From contig DASWUD010000077.1 of NCBI GenBank assembly GCA_036401755.1, positions 1 through 12,496 on the forward strand: a stretch of 12,496 nt of DNA, written 5' to 3'. The position numbers and the translations under genes were made by a program. Of the stretch, positions 6,197-12,496 are shown one piece after another. The notes under the pieces are model-generated. The model did no database searches. It saw nothing but the letters and a program-made list of their open reading frames with translations, and was not told the DNA's origin. Each line of letters starts with the position of its first letter. Positions within the stretch are counted from its first letter, which is position 1. The stretch comes from DASWUD01 sp036401755. Its GTDB lineage: Bacteria; Pseudomonadota; Gammaproteobacteria; Thiohalomonadales; Thiohalomonadaceae.

Positions 6197-6469
6197 CTAG
6201 TGGGTTTCATTGGGTGTTTCTGCTTTGATACTCAAGGCATGAACTTCCTGCTGCATCAGATCACCGATGGCCTCGTAGACCATGCGGTGCCGCTGCACCA
6301 GACTCTTTCCGGCGAAGGCCGGGCTGACGATATGCACGGCGAAATGACCGCCCCCCTTGGCGGAGGCGTGGCCGGCATGCTTGTGGCTCTCGTCGATGAT
6401 GTCGAGGGTTTGCGGGGCGAAGGCATGGGTGAGCCGTTCGCGGATCGCCGCGGGTCTATCGAGACTCAT
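6197..6469 (-). CDS. BolA family protein
   Basis: A 90-residue BolA-family protein. The class II KH-like fold is recognisable from the order: an N-terminal helix (residues 5-15), the DESHKHAGHA segment (26-35) with the family's conserved histidines, GGGHFAVHIVSPAFAGKS (39-56), and the signature helix LVQRHRMVYEAIGDLM (57-72) with the Arg-His-Arg. BolA proteins bind monothiol glutaredoxins and Fe-S clusters and affect iron handling and cell shape. No glutaredoxin gene lies in this window. Its ATG overlaps the yciI stop (ATGA), and an AAGGTG precedes it by eight bases. It sits inside the yciB-yciI-bolA-ppi operon. Confidence 0.92.
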   Translation of the reverse strand: MSLDRPAAIRERLTHAFAPQTLDIIDESHKHAGHASAKGGGHFAVHIVSPAFAGKSLVQRHRMVYEAIGDLMQQEVHALSIKAETPNETH

Positions 6470-6765
6470 GGCAGCACCTTGCGAAAGGGTTTGACACTGA
6501 CGCGGCTGAAGACCCCGGCGCTCACATAGGGGTCGGCATCGACCCAGGCTTGTGCCGCTTCCAGTGAGGGAAACTCTGCCACCACCAGGGTGCCGCTGAA
6601 GCCGGCCGGGCCGGGGTCTGGGCTGTCGATGGCAGGATGGGGACCTGCCAGCACCAGACGCCCCTCATCTTTCAGGCTCTGCAGCCGTTGCAGGTGGGCG
6701 GGACGGGAGCCGAGGCGTTTTTCCAGGCTGTTTTCCACATCTTCACCGATGATGGCATAGAGCAT
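6466..6765 (-). CDS. yciI: YciI family protein
   Basis: A 99-residue YciI-family protein with the ferredoxin-like fold, recognised from MLYAIIGEDVENSLEKRLGS at the start. RPAHLQRLQSLKDEGRLVLAGP (residues 21-42) carries the conserved His24, and the later part contains TLVVAEFPSLEAAQAWVDADPYVSAGVF. The family is proposed to have a His/Asp active site and is structurally related to muconolactone isomerases, but no physiological reaction is established. The start overlaps the yciB stop by one base (TGATG), with AAGGAG at 6777-6782, and its own stop overlaps bolA as ATGA, so translation of the whole operon is likely coupled. Confidence 0.92.
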   Translation of the reverse strand: MLYAIIGEDVENSLEKRLGSRPAHLQRLQSLKDEGRLVLAGPHPAIDSPDPGPAGFSGTLVVAEFPSLEAAQAWVDADPYVSAGVFSRVSVKPFRKVLP

Positions 6766-7445
6766 CAGTTATCGATCTCCTTGGTGTTGGATTCACCCGC
6801 CTGCGTCTCGGGACGCATGTAGCGGGAGAGATAAAAAGCCTGGGCGATGACGAAGAGGATCATCAATCCCATCAGGCCGAACAGTTTGAAATTGACCCAC
6901 TGCGCCTCCATCGCCACTGCATTCTGGCACAGGGAGAGCAATGTGCCAGTCAACTGGCCCGTGCATTCCGTGATCTCCACTGCGTGGCCCGCCGCGAGAT
7001 CGAGGGCATGCTGGGCGGAAAAATAGCGGTTGGCCATATAGAGGTTGGCCAAACCGAGCACGATAAAAAAGCCGCCCCAGAGCAGATTGAGGCGCTTCCA
7101 GACGTGGCCAGGGGGTTGGACCACATGGGCCATCATTCGTTCGATGAGGGGTTTCTTTCCGACAAACTGGCTGGCGAGGAAGACGATGGCAAACAGCCAG
7201 TAGATGGCGGTCGGTTTCCACATGACGAAGGTACGGTCATGGAGCAGCAGCGTAGCGCCGCCCAGCACCACAATCAGTATCAGCGTCACCAGCAGCATCT
7301 TGTCGACGCGCCGATGGCGGAACCATTGCCACGCCACCTGCAGGATGGTGGTGGCGATGGCGGCCGCCGTGGCGGCGTAGATGCCATAGAATTTGTAGAC
7401 GGCAAAAAAGAGCAGAATCGGAAAGAGATCGAAGAGGAATTTCAT
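6765..7445 (-). CDS. yciB: YciB / inner membrane septation protein A, with an inserted loop
   Basis: A 226-residue multi-spanning inner membrane protein of the YciB (septation protein A / IspA) family, linked in enterobacteria to cell envelope synthesis and division. Recognised segments are MKFLFDLFPILLFFAVYKFYGIYAAT, the KPTAIYWLFAIVFLASQFVGKKPLIERMM box (77-105), WKRLNLLWGGFFIVLGLANLYMA (116-138) and WVNFKLFGLMGL (183-194). The E. coli protein is about 180 residues. The extra length comes mainly from an insertion near residues 143-181 between the last two conserved blocks, containing two cysteines (161 and 173), plus a longer polar C-terminus. It is the first gene of the minus-strand operon with yciI, bolA and the parvulin. 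The ribosome-binding site is weak. Confidence 0.93.
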   Translation of the reverse strand: MKFLFDLFPILLFFAVYKFYGIYAATAAAIATTILQVAWQWFRHRRVDKMLLVTLILIVVLGGATLLLHDRTFVMWKPTAIYWLFAIVFLASQFVGKKPLIERMMAHVVQPPGHVWKRLNLLWGGFFIVLGLANLYMANRYFSAQHALDLAAGHAVEITECTGQLTGTLLSLCQNAVAMEAQWVNFKLFGLMGLMILFVIAQAFYLSRYMRPETQAGESNTKEIDN

Positions 7446-7557
7446 TGTGTCTTAATGGGTTGCGGGGCACGCACGGCTAAAAACATCGACACTCAATCTA
7501 ACACATCGGACGCTTCATGGGCAGGCGGTACATCACCACTTCAGTTACAATGGAGCC
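7446..7557. promoter_or_regulatory. Divergent promoter region between yciB and rnm
   Basis: This 112-bp spacer must hold the promoters for the two divergent operons. On the plus side, TACAAT (7546-7551), one mismatch from the -10 consensus, ends six bases before the rnm ATG, and GGAG (7552-7555) lies between them. No good -35 fits it. On the minus side I see only poor -10 and -35 candidates for yciB. No RNA gene or terminator is seen. Confidence 0.5.
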
Positions 7558-8463
7558 ATGCCTTCCGACACCCCGCCATTACGTCACGACCTGCACAGTC
7601 ACTCCCGCGCCTCCGATGGAACCCTCAGCCCGGCTGAGCTGGTTCAGCGTGCCCACGCCGCCGGGGTGCAGGTACTCGCCCTCACCGATCACGATGAGAC
7701 CAGCGGCATCGCCGAGGCGCAAGCCGCCGCCAGTGCTTGCGGCTTGTTGCTGGTTCCCGGGGTGGAGATTTCGGTGACCTGGGGAGCGATGACCATTCAT
7801 GTGGTTGGCTTGCACATCGATCCCGAGGCTCCGCTGTTGCTGGAGGGATTGGCGCAGTTGCGCAACTTTCGCGACTGGCGCGCCGCAGAGATCGGCCGGC
7901 GCCTGGCCAAGCACGGCATCAGCGGGGCCTACGAAGGGGCACTGCGCTACGCCAGCGGACGTATCGTCAGCCGTACCCACTTTGCCCAGTTTCTTGCCGC
8001 CGCAGGGCATGCGGAGAATACCCGTGAGGTCTTCAAGCACTTCCTGCGCCGCAACAAACCGGGTCACGTGCCGGGCCAGTGGGCGACCCTGGAGCAGGCC
8101 GTCGGCTGGATCCGTGGCGCGGGGGGCATGGCCGTGGTGGCCCACCCGGCCCGCTACGATCTGACCGCCACCCGCCGGCGCAAACTGCTCGGTGAATTCG
8201 TGGAGCTGGGCGGGGAGGGGATCGAGGTGGTCTCTGGCAGCCACAGCCGGGACGACTGTATCGCCACCGCCCAGTATGCCCAGAAGTTCAAGCTGCTCAC
8301 TTCGGTAGGCTCCGACTACCACGGCCCGGAGAACCCCTGGCTGGAGTTGGGGCGGCTGCCGCCACTGCCCGACAATGCCACCCAGCCCATCTGGGAAAGC
8401 GAGCGCTGGGCCAGCGTCTCTGCCCCGAGCATGTCATCCACTGCCGTTCAGGGAGCAGCCTGA
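7558..8463 (+). CDS. rnm: PHP-domain 5'-3' exoribonuclease RNase AM (YciV/TrpH)
   Basis: A 301-residue PHP-domain phosphoesterase of the YciV/TrpH type. In E. coli this enzyme (RNase AM) trims 5' ends of rRNAs and hydrolyses 3',5'-nucleoside bisphosphates. The metal-binding residues are in place: HDLHSHSRASDG (His13, His15 and Asp20), LTDHDE (Asp44-His45-Asp46), Glu70 in GVEIS, His81/His86 in HVVGLHIDPE, His196 in VVAHPAR, and Asp253/His255 in GSDYHGP. The length agrees with the family, with a short Ser/Ala-rich C-terminal tail. The start has GGAG only three bases upstream. It begins the plus-strand block, and yciO follows after three bases, the same pairing as in enterobacteria. Confidence 0.92.
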   Translation: MPSDTPPLRHDLHSHSRASDGTLSPAELVQRAHAAGVQVLALTDHDETSGIAEAQAAASACGLLLVPGVEISVTWGAMTIHVVGLHIDPEAPLLLEGLAQLRNFRDWRAAEIGRRLAKHGISGAYEGALRYASGRIVSRTHFAQFLAAAGHAENTREVFKHFLRRNKPGHVPGQWATLEQAVGWIRGAGGMAVVAHPARYDLTATRRRKLLGEFVELGGEGIEVVSGSHSRDDCIATAQYAQKFKLLTSVGSDYHGPENPWLELGRLPPLPDNATQPIWESERWASVSAPSMSSTAVQGAA

Positions 8464-8466
8464 GAC

Positions 8467-9090
8467 ATGAGCCAGTTCTTCCAGATCCACGCCGAGAACC
8501 CCCAAACTCGCCTCATCCGTCAGGCGGTGGAGGTGATTCGTGGCGGTGGCGTGATCGTCTATCCCACCGACTCGGGTTATGCCCTGGGCTGCCTGCTCGG
8601 CGACAAGGATGCCCTGGAGCGCATCCGCGCCATCCGTCGCCTCGATGACAGGCACCACTTCACGCTGATCTGCCGCGATCTTTCCGAAATTGCCACCTAC
8701 GCCAAGGTGGAGAACAGCGTCTACCGCCTGCTCAAGGCGGTCACCCCCGGCCCCTATACGTTTATTTTGCCCGCCACCCGCGAGGTGCCACGCCGTCTGC
8801 AACACCCCAAGCGCAAGACCATCGGCCTGCGCGTGCCCGATAACCCCATCGCCCAGGCGTTGCTGGCCGAACTGGGGGAGCCGCTGATGAGCACCACCCT
8901 GATCCTGCCCGGCAGCGAGCTGCCCGAGTCCGATCCCTACGAGATCCGCCAGCTGCTGGAGCGCCAGGTCGACCTCATCATCGACGGCGGCTACGGCTCC
9001 CTGGAGGTGACCACCATGGTCGACCTGGAGGGGGAGACGCCGGTGGTGTTGCGCGAGGGGCTGGGCGATCCCACCCCGTTCCGTGTCTGA
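8467..9090 (+). CDS. yciO: YciO, YrdC/Sua5 family protein
   Basis: A 207-residue protein of the Sua5/YciO/YrdC family, matching E. coli YciO closely: VIVYPTDSGYALGCLLGDKDA (residues 29-49), IRRLDDRHHFTLICRDLSEIATYA (56-79), GPYTFILPATREVPRRLQHPKRKTIGLRVPDNPIAQALL and the closing TPVVLREGLGDPTPF. Relatives TsaC and Sua5 make threonylcarbamoyl-AMP for the tRNA t6A modification. YciO differs in active-site residues, and its main role is less clear. It follows rnm after three bases, so the two are co-transcribed. A GGAG lies twelve bases upstream of the start, inside the end of rnm. Confidence 0.94.
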   Translation: MSQFFQIHAENPQTRLIRQAVEVIRGGGVIVYPTDSGYALGCLLGDKDALERIRAIRRLDDRHHFTLICRDLSEIATYAKVENSVYRLLKAVTPGPYTFILPATREVPRRLQHPKRKTIGLRVPDNPIAQALLAELGEPLMSTTLILPGSELPESDPYEIRQLLERQVDLIIDGGYGSLEVTTMVDLEGETPVVLREGLGDPTPFRV

Positions 9091-9110
9091 TCCGTTCGAG
9101 GCCAAACAGG

Positions 9111-9116
9111 TATAAT
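9111..9116 (+). promoter_or_regulatory. Perfect -10 hexamer just before the M50 protease gene
   Basis: TATAAT lies in the 32-bp gap after yciO, exactly six bases before the ATG at 9123. If used, transcription would begin on or next to the start codon, giving a leaderless mRNA. No ribosome-binding site is seen in the gap. No good -35 is present 16-18 bases upstream, so the call is uncertain. Confidence 0.45.
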
Positions 9117-9122
9117 CTGCCG

Positions 9123-9785
9123 ATGGATGATCTAAGCCTTTTTCAGCGGGTGGCCGTCTGGGCCATCCCCGTTCTGTTTGCCATCACCGTGCACGAGGTG
9201 TCCCATGGCTTTGTGGCGCTGCGCCTGGGCGATCCCACGGCCAAGATGCTCGGCCGGCTGACCCTGAACCCCATCAAACACATCGATCCGCTCGGCACCA
9301 TCGCCTTGCCACTGCTGATGCTGGTGATGACGATGGGCAGCTTTGTCTTTGGTTGGGCCAAGCCGGTGCCGGTGACCTGGGAGAATCTGCGTCACCCCAA
9401 GCGCGACATGGCCATCGTCGCGGCGGCCGGTCCCATCTCCAACCTGCTGATGGCGCTGTTCTGGGCGTTGCTGATGCGTCTGGCCACCAGCCTGGGAATG
9501 GAGCCAGGCAGTGCCATGCTGTTCCTGTTCTATGTCAGCGCGGCGGGGATCAAGATCAATGTGATTCTGGCGGTGCTCAACCTGCTGCCCTTGCCCCCGC
9601 TGGACGGCGGTCGGGTGGCGGTGGGGCTGCTCCCGGGCCCGCTCTCCTGGCAGTTGAGCCGTCTGGAACCTTACGGCTTTATCATCATTTTGGCGTTGCT
9701 GGTGACCAAGGTACTGGGCGTGATTTTGCAGGGACCGGTGATGTTCTTCTTGGACCTTTATTTCAGCCTCGGCGGGCTGATCTAG
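9123..9785 (+). CDS. Site-2 protease family (peptidase M50) membrane metalloprotease
   Basis: A 220-residue, highly hydrophobic protein of the M50 family (YwhC-like, without a PDZ domain). The zinc-binding HExxH is HEVSH at residues 24-28 inside the first membrane helix. The third ligand motif NxxPxxxxDG is NLLPLPPLDG at 153-162. The GPISNLLMALFWALL (103-117) segment and about five or six membrane helices also fit the family. Such enzymes cut substrates within the inner membrane; the substrates of this short subgroup are not established. Upstream, the gap has a perfect TATAAT six bases before the ATG and no Shine-Dalgarno, so a leaderless transcript is possible. The ATG fits the family N-terminus. 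It is followed by trpS after 46 bp. Confidence 0.93.
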   Translation: MDDLSLFQRVAVWAIPVLFAITVHEVSHGFVALRLGDPTAKMLGRLTLNPIKHIDPLGTIALPLLMLVMTMGSFVFGWAKPVPVTWENLRHPKRDMAIVAAAGPISNLLMALFWALLMRLATSLGMEPGSAMLFLFYVSAAGIKINVILAVLNLLPLPPLDGGRVAVGLLPGPLSWQLSRLEPYGFIIILALLVTKVLGVILQGPVMFFLDLYFSLGGLI

Positions 9786-9819
9786 TCTTGGAACCCATAA
9801 CAAAAATTGTCGTAAAGCT

Positions 9820-9825
9820 AAGGAG
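9820..9825 (+). promoter_or_regulatory. Shine-Dalgarno that fixes the TTG start of trpS
   Basis: AAGGAG lies six bases before TTG at 9832. The next ATG in frame falls inside the catalytic GMRPTGKLHLGH region, so TTG must be the start. Confidence 0.85.
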
Positions 9826-9831
9826 TTACGT

Positions 9832-11049
9832 TTGAATTCCATCTCCACCTCCAGCCAGCGCGTGCTCTCCGGCATGCGTCCCACCGGCAAGTTGCATCTC
9901 GGCCACTATCACGGCGTGCTGAAGAACTGGCAGCGCCTGCAGCACGAATACGAGTGTTTCTTTTTCGTGGCCGACTGGCACGCGCTGACCACCGAATATG
10001 AGAACAGCACTCCCATCGGCGGTTATGTGCACGATCTGGTGATCGACTGGCTGGCGGCAGGGGTGAATCCCGGCTCGGCGAAAATCTTCGTTCAGTCGCA
10101 GGTGCCGGAGCATGCCGAGCTCCATCTGCTGCTGTCGATGATCACCCCGCTCGGCTGGCTGGAGCGGGTGCCGACCTACAAGGATCAGCAGGAGAAACTG
10201 AAGGAGAAGGATCTCGCCACCTACGGCTTCCTCGGTTACCCGTTGCTGATGAGTGCCGATATCCTCATCTATCGAGCCACGCAGGTGCCGGTGGGTGAGG
10301 ATCAGGTGGTGCACCTGGAGCTGACCCGCGAAGTGGCGCGCCGCTTCAACCATTTCTACGGCAAGGAGCCGGGCTTCGAAGAGAAGGCCGAGGCGGCGGC
10401 GAAAAAGATGGGCAAGAAGAACGCCAAGCTCTATGCCGATCTGCGCAAGCGCTATCAGGAGCAGGGTGATCACGAGGCGCTGGCGACAGCGCACGCGCTG
10501 CTCGAATCGCAGCAGAACATCACCCTCGGCGATCGCGAACGGCTGTTTGGTTATCTGGAAGGGAGCGGCAAGATCATTCTGCCCGAACCGCAGGCGCTGC
10601 TCACCCCCGCTTCGAAGATGCCGGGGCTCGATGGCCAGAAGATGTCCAAGTCCTACGGCAACACCATTGCCCTGCGCGAAGAGCCGGCCGAGGTGGAGAA
10701 GAAGCTGCGCACCATGCAGACCGACCCGGCGCGCGTGCGCCGCACCGATCCGGGAACCCCGGAGAAGTGCCCGGTCTGGCAGTGGCACAACGTCTACTCC
10801 AACGATGAAGTGAAGGGTTGGGTGCAGCAGGGCTGCACCACTGCCGGTATCGGCTGTCTCGATTGCAAGCAGCCGGTGATCGATGCGGTGCTCACCGAAC
10901 TGGCACCGATCCGCGAACGCGCCGTCGATTTTGCCAACAACCCACAACTGGTGCGCAATATTCTCGCCGAGGGCGCTGAAGAGGCCCGTTCCGTGGCGCG
11001 GGAAACCCTGGTGGAAGTGCGCCAGGCGATCGGACTCAACTACCGCTGA
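9832..11049 (+). CDS. trpS: Tryptophan--tRNA ligase with internal insertion
   Basis: Tryptophanyl-tRNA synthetase, class I, 405 residues, charging tRNA-Trp in the cytoplasm. The N-terminal catalytic signature is GMRPTGKLHLGHYHG, with the HIGH-type motif HLGH at 22-25. The KMSKS loop is at 270-274 in LDGQKMSKSYGN, followed by a helical anticodon-binding part. E. coli TrpS has about 334 residues. The extra length sits mostly at about 180-248, a Lys/Glu-rich helical insert between the catalytic FNHFYG and LPEPQALLTPASKM, as in the longer TrpS group I recall from pseudomonads and xanthomonads. Four cysteines (313, 335, 342, 345) occur after KMSKS. The start codon is TTG, set by AAGGAG six bases upstream. 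scpA follows after only 19 bp, suggesting one operon. Confidence 0.95.
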   Translation: MNSISTSSQRVLSGMRPTGKLHLGHYHGVLKNWQRLQHEYECFFFVADWHALTTEYENSTPIGGYVHDLVIDWLAAGVNPGSAKIFVQSQVPEHAELHLLLSMITPLGWLERVPTYKDQQEKLKEKDLATYGFLGYPLLMSADILIYRATQVPVGEDQVVHLELTREVARRFNHFYGKEPGFEEKAEAAAKKMGKKNAKLYADLRKRYQEQGDHEALATAHALLESQQNITLGDRERLFGYLEGSGKIILPEPQALLTPASKMPGLDGQKMSKSYGNTIALREEPAEVEKKLRTMQTDPARVRRTDPGTPEKCPVWQWHNVYSNDEVKGWVQQGCTTAGIGCLDCKQPVIDAVLTELAPIRERAVDFANNPQLVRNILAEGAEEARSVARETLVEVRQAIGLNYR

Positions 11050-11068
11050 GATGGGCGAGGAGAGGGCC

Positions 11069-11890
11069 ATGAGCGAAGAACTCGTCACAAGCGAAGCACC
11101 GCAACAGACAGAGATGCCGTTTGCCATCGTGATGGGCAATGCCATCACCGAGCTGCCCAAGGATCTCTACATCCCGCCGCACGCCCTCGAAGTGTTTCTC
11201 GAAGCGTTCGAGGGGCCGCTCGATCTGCTGCTCTATCTGATCAAGCGCCAGAACCTCGATATCCTCGATATTCCCATCGCCGAGATCACCCGCCAGTACA
11301 TCGTCTATGTGGAGCTGATGAAGGATATGCAGCTGGAGCTGGCCGGTGAATATCTGGTGATGGCCGCCATGCTTGCCGAGATCAAATCGCGCATGCTGCT
11401 GCCGCGCTCCAGCGAGTCGACAGAGGATGAAGAGGACCCACGCGCCGAACTGATCCGCCGCCTGCAGGAGTACGAGCGCTTCAAGCAGGCCGCCGAGGAT
11501 ATCGACGCGCTGTCGCGCGTCGGCCGCGAGATCTTCACCGGCACCATCGACACTCCCGACAAGCAGACCGAGCGCGTTCATCCCCATGTGGATCTGAAAG
11601 AGGTGCTGCTGGCGCTGGCCGATGTGATCCATCGCACCGAGATGTTCGCCAGCCACCATGTGCAGCGCGAGCCGCTGTCGGTGCGCGAGCGCATGTCGCA
11701 GGTATTGGAGACGCTCTCCACCGATCACTTCACCGAATTCACTACGCTGTTCACCATCGAAGAGGGGCGACGCGGTGTGGTGGTCACCTTCATGGCGCTG
11801 CTGGAGCTCATCAAGCAGACCATGATCGAACTGATCCAGACCGAGCCGTTCGGTGTGATCCACGTAAAACTGGCTGGCGACAAGGTGTGA
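11069..11890 (+). CDS. scpA: Segregation and condensation protein A
   Basis: ScpA, 273 residues, the kleisin that bridges the Smc head domains and, with ScpB, forms the Smc-ScpAB condensin. The N-terminal Smc-neck-binding region is clear: VFLEAFEGPLDLLLYLIKRQNLDILDIPIAEITRQY (residues 42-77), then EYLVMAAMLAEIKSRMLLPR (94-113). An acidic, Ser/Glu/Asp-rich linker (114-126) follows, and a C-terminal winged helix (about 200-270) ends in EPFGVIHVKLAG. The N-terminus has about 30 extra residues before the domain. The in-frame ATG at 11051 is less likely, because GAGGAG at 11057-11062 is placed six bases before the ATG at 11069. It lies 19 bp after trpS and 33 bp before scpB. Confidence 0.94.
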   Translation: MSEELVTSEAPQQTEMPFAIVMGNAITELPKDLYIPPHALEVFLEAFEGPLDLLLYLIKRQNLDILDIPIAEITRQYIVYVELMKDMQLELAGEYLVMAAMLAEIKSRMLLPRSSESTEDEEDPRAELIRRLQEYERFKQAAEDIDALSRVGREIFTGTIDTPDKQTERVHPHVDLKEVLLALADVIHRTEMFASHHVQREPLSVRERMSQVLETLSTDHFTEFTTLFTIEEGRRGVVVTFMALLELIKQTMIELIQTEPFGVIHVKLAGDKV

Positions 11891-11923
11891 TCGCCACACG
11901 CTTGCAGGGAACCGTTACACGCC

Positions 11924-12496
11924 ATGAATGAACAACAACTGAAAAACGTTATCGAAGCCGCCATTTTCGCGGCAGGGGAACCCCTCAGTATCGACCGCCT
12001 GCTGGCGCTGTTCGAAGAGGAAGAGCGCCCGGAAAAGGCACTGGTGCAACAGGCGCTCGAAGCGCTGGCCAATGACTATTCCGAGCGCGGCCTCGAACTG
12101 AAAGAGGTGAGCAGCGGTTACCGCTTCCAGGCACGCAGTGAGACGGCGCGCTGGGTGTCGCGGCTGTGGGAGGAGCGCGCGCCGCGCTACTCGCGTGCGC
12201 TGCTCGAAACGTTGGCATTGGTGGCCTATCGCCAGCCCATTACCCGCGCCGAGATCGAAGACATTCGTGGCGTCGCGGTCAGCACCAACATCATCAAAAC
12301 CCTGCAGGAGCGCGAATGGGTGCGCGTGGTCGGTCATCGCGATGTGCCGGGCAAACCGGCCATGTACGCCACCACCCGTGAGTTCCTCGACTACTTCAAC
12401 CTGAAGAGCCTCGACCAGCTGCCGCCGCTCTCGGAGCTGAAGGACCTCGACAAACTCAACGCCGAACTCGATCTGCGCCTGCCCGGTGAGGAGAGC
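11924..12496 (+). CDS. scpB: Segregation and condensation protein B (partial, cut by window end)
   Basis: ScpB, the dimeric winged-helix partner of ScpA in the Smc condensin. The frame is open for 191 codons to the window edge, so the 3' end is missing; most of both winged-helix domains is present. Recognised segments are LKNVIEAAIFAAGEPLSIDRLLALF (residues 6-30), LKEVSSGYRFQARSE (59-73), RYSRALLETLALVAYRQPITRAEIEDIRGVAVSTNIIKTLQEREWVRVVGHRDVPGKPAMYATTREFLDYFNL, and the Leu-Asp-Gln-Leu-Pro-Pro-Leu segment before the variable tail. The ribosome-binding site is weak: a GGGA about 14 bases upstream. It is the last visible gene of the trpS-scpA-scpB unit. Confidence 0.94.
   Translation, partial: MNEQQLKNVIEAAIFAAGEPLSIDRLLALFEEEERPEKALVQQALEALANDYSERGLELKEVSSGYRFQARSETARWVSRLWEERAPRYSRALLETLALVAYRQPITRAEIEDIRGVAVSTNIIKTLQEREWVRVVGHRDVPGKPAMYATTREFLDYFNLKSLDQLPPLSELKDLDKLNAELDLRLPGEES

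Noticed and set aside
7579..9105. Long minus-strand frames opposite rnm and yciO (7579-8322 and 8434-9105)
   Set aside because: Both are antisense shadows of well-supported genes and show no domain or start signal of their own.
9132..9890. 252-codon minus-strand frame opposite the M50 protease gene
   Set aside because: Its translation is dominated by His, Gln, Arg and Asp, the mirror image of Leu/Val/Ala codons in membrane helices, so it is an artefact.
9826..11160. 444-codon open frame on the minus strand, opposite trpS
   Set aside because: It lies fully antisense to a clear trpS gene. Its translation is low-complexity and rich in His, Leu, Arg and Gln, with no recognisable domain, as expected from the complement of a GC-rich codon pattern.
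11036..11899. 287-codon open frame on the minus strand, opposite scpA
   Set aside because: It mirrors scpA codons, is rich in His and Gln, has no family signature, and starts inside the scpA/scpB gap with no ribosome-binding site.
1..12496. Search for CRISPR, tRNA, rRNA, insertion sequence, phage, toxin-antitoxin or defence genes
   Set aside because: No regular repeat-spacer pattern, no cloverleaf or rRNA-like stretch in the short gaps, no transposase or integrase motif, and every larger gene is assigned or described. The window looks like ordinary chromosome with a modest accessory segment.

Overview
The window is a GC-rich (roughly 60% by eye) stretch of bacterial chromosome, almost fully packed with genes. 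Gene content and order (yciB-yciI-bolA-ppiC facing rnm-yciO-M50 protease-trpS-scpA-scpB) point to a gammaproteobacterium. The protein features fit a non-enteric, Chromatiales-like or related environmental lineage, but that finer placement is inference only.

Bases 1-5330 look like an accessory segment. It starts with the tail of an unidentified gene that overlaps, by ATGA, a serine beta-lactamase-fold hydrolase. Convergent to that lies a two-gene minus-strand unit: an atypical NAD(P)-binding oxidoreductase and a four-helix membrane protein, overlapping by 8 bp. Divergent from this unit is a LysR regulator whose upstream region carries alternating TGAAT/ATTCA half-sites. A second LysR gene converges on the first and is itself divergent from a small DUF1330 gene. 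So there are two LysR-plus-target modules arranged tail to tail.

A strong bidirectional terminator at 5332-5367 closes this part. After it comes a tightly coupled minus-strand operon, transcribed yciB, yciI, bolA, then a periplasmic parvulin (7445 down to 5389). Its gene boundaries are TGATG, ATGA and a 13-bp gap. Across a 112-bp divergent spacer starts a plus-strand block: rnm (PHP-domain RNase AM), yciO (YrdC/Sua5 family), an M50 site-2 protease homologue, trpS with a TTG start and an internal insertion, scpA and scpB (cut by the window end). These are housekeeping genes for RNA maturation, nucleotide or tRNA chemistry, membrane proteolysis, tryptophan charging and chromosome condensation.

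I found no CRISPR array, rRNA, tRNA, insertion sequence, phage gene or defence system. No clearly undescribed system is visible. The most useful leads are the LysR operator layout at 2906-2932, the operator-like repeats over the second lysR promoter, the Cys-containing loop inserted in YciB, the His-to-Gln change in the hydrolase, the missing SDR tyrosine, and -10-like hexamers lying six bases before two start codons.
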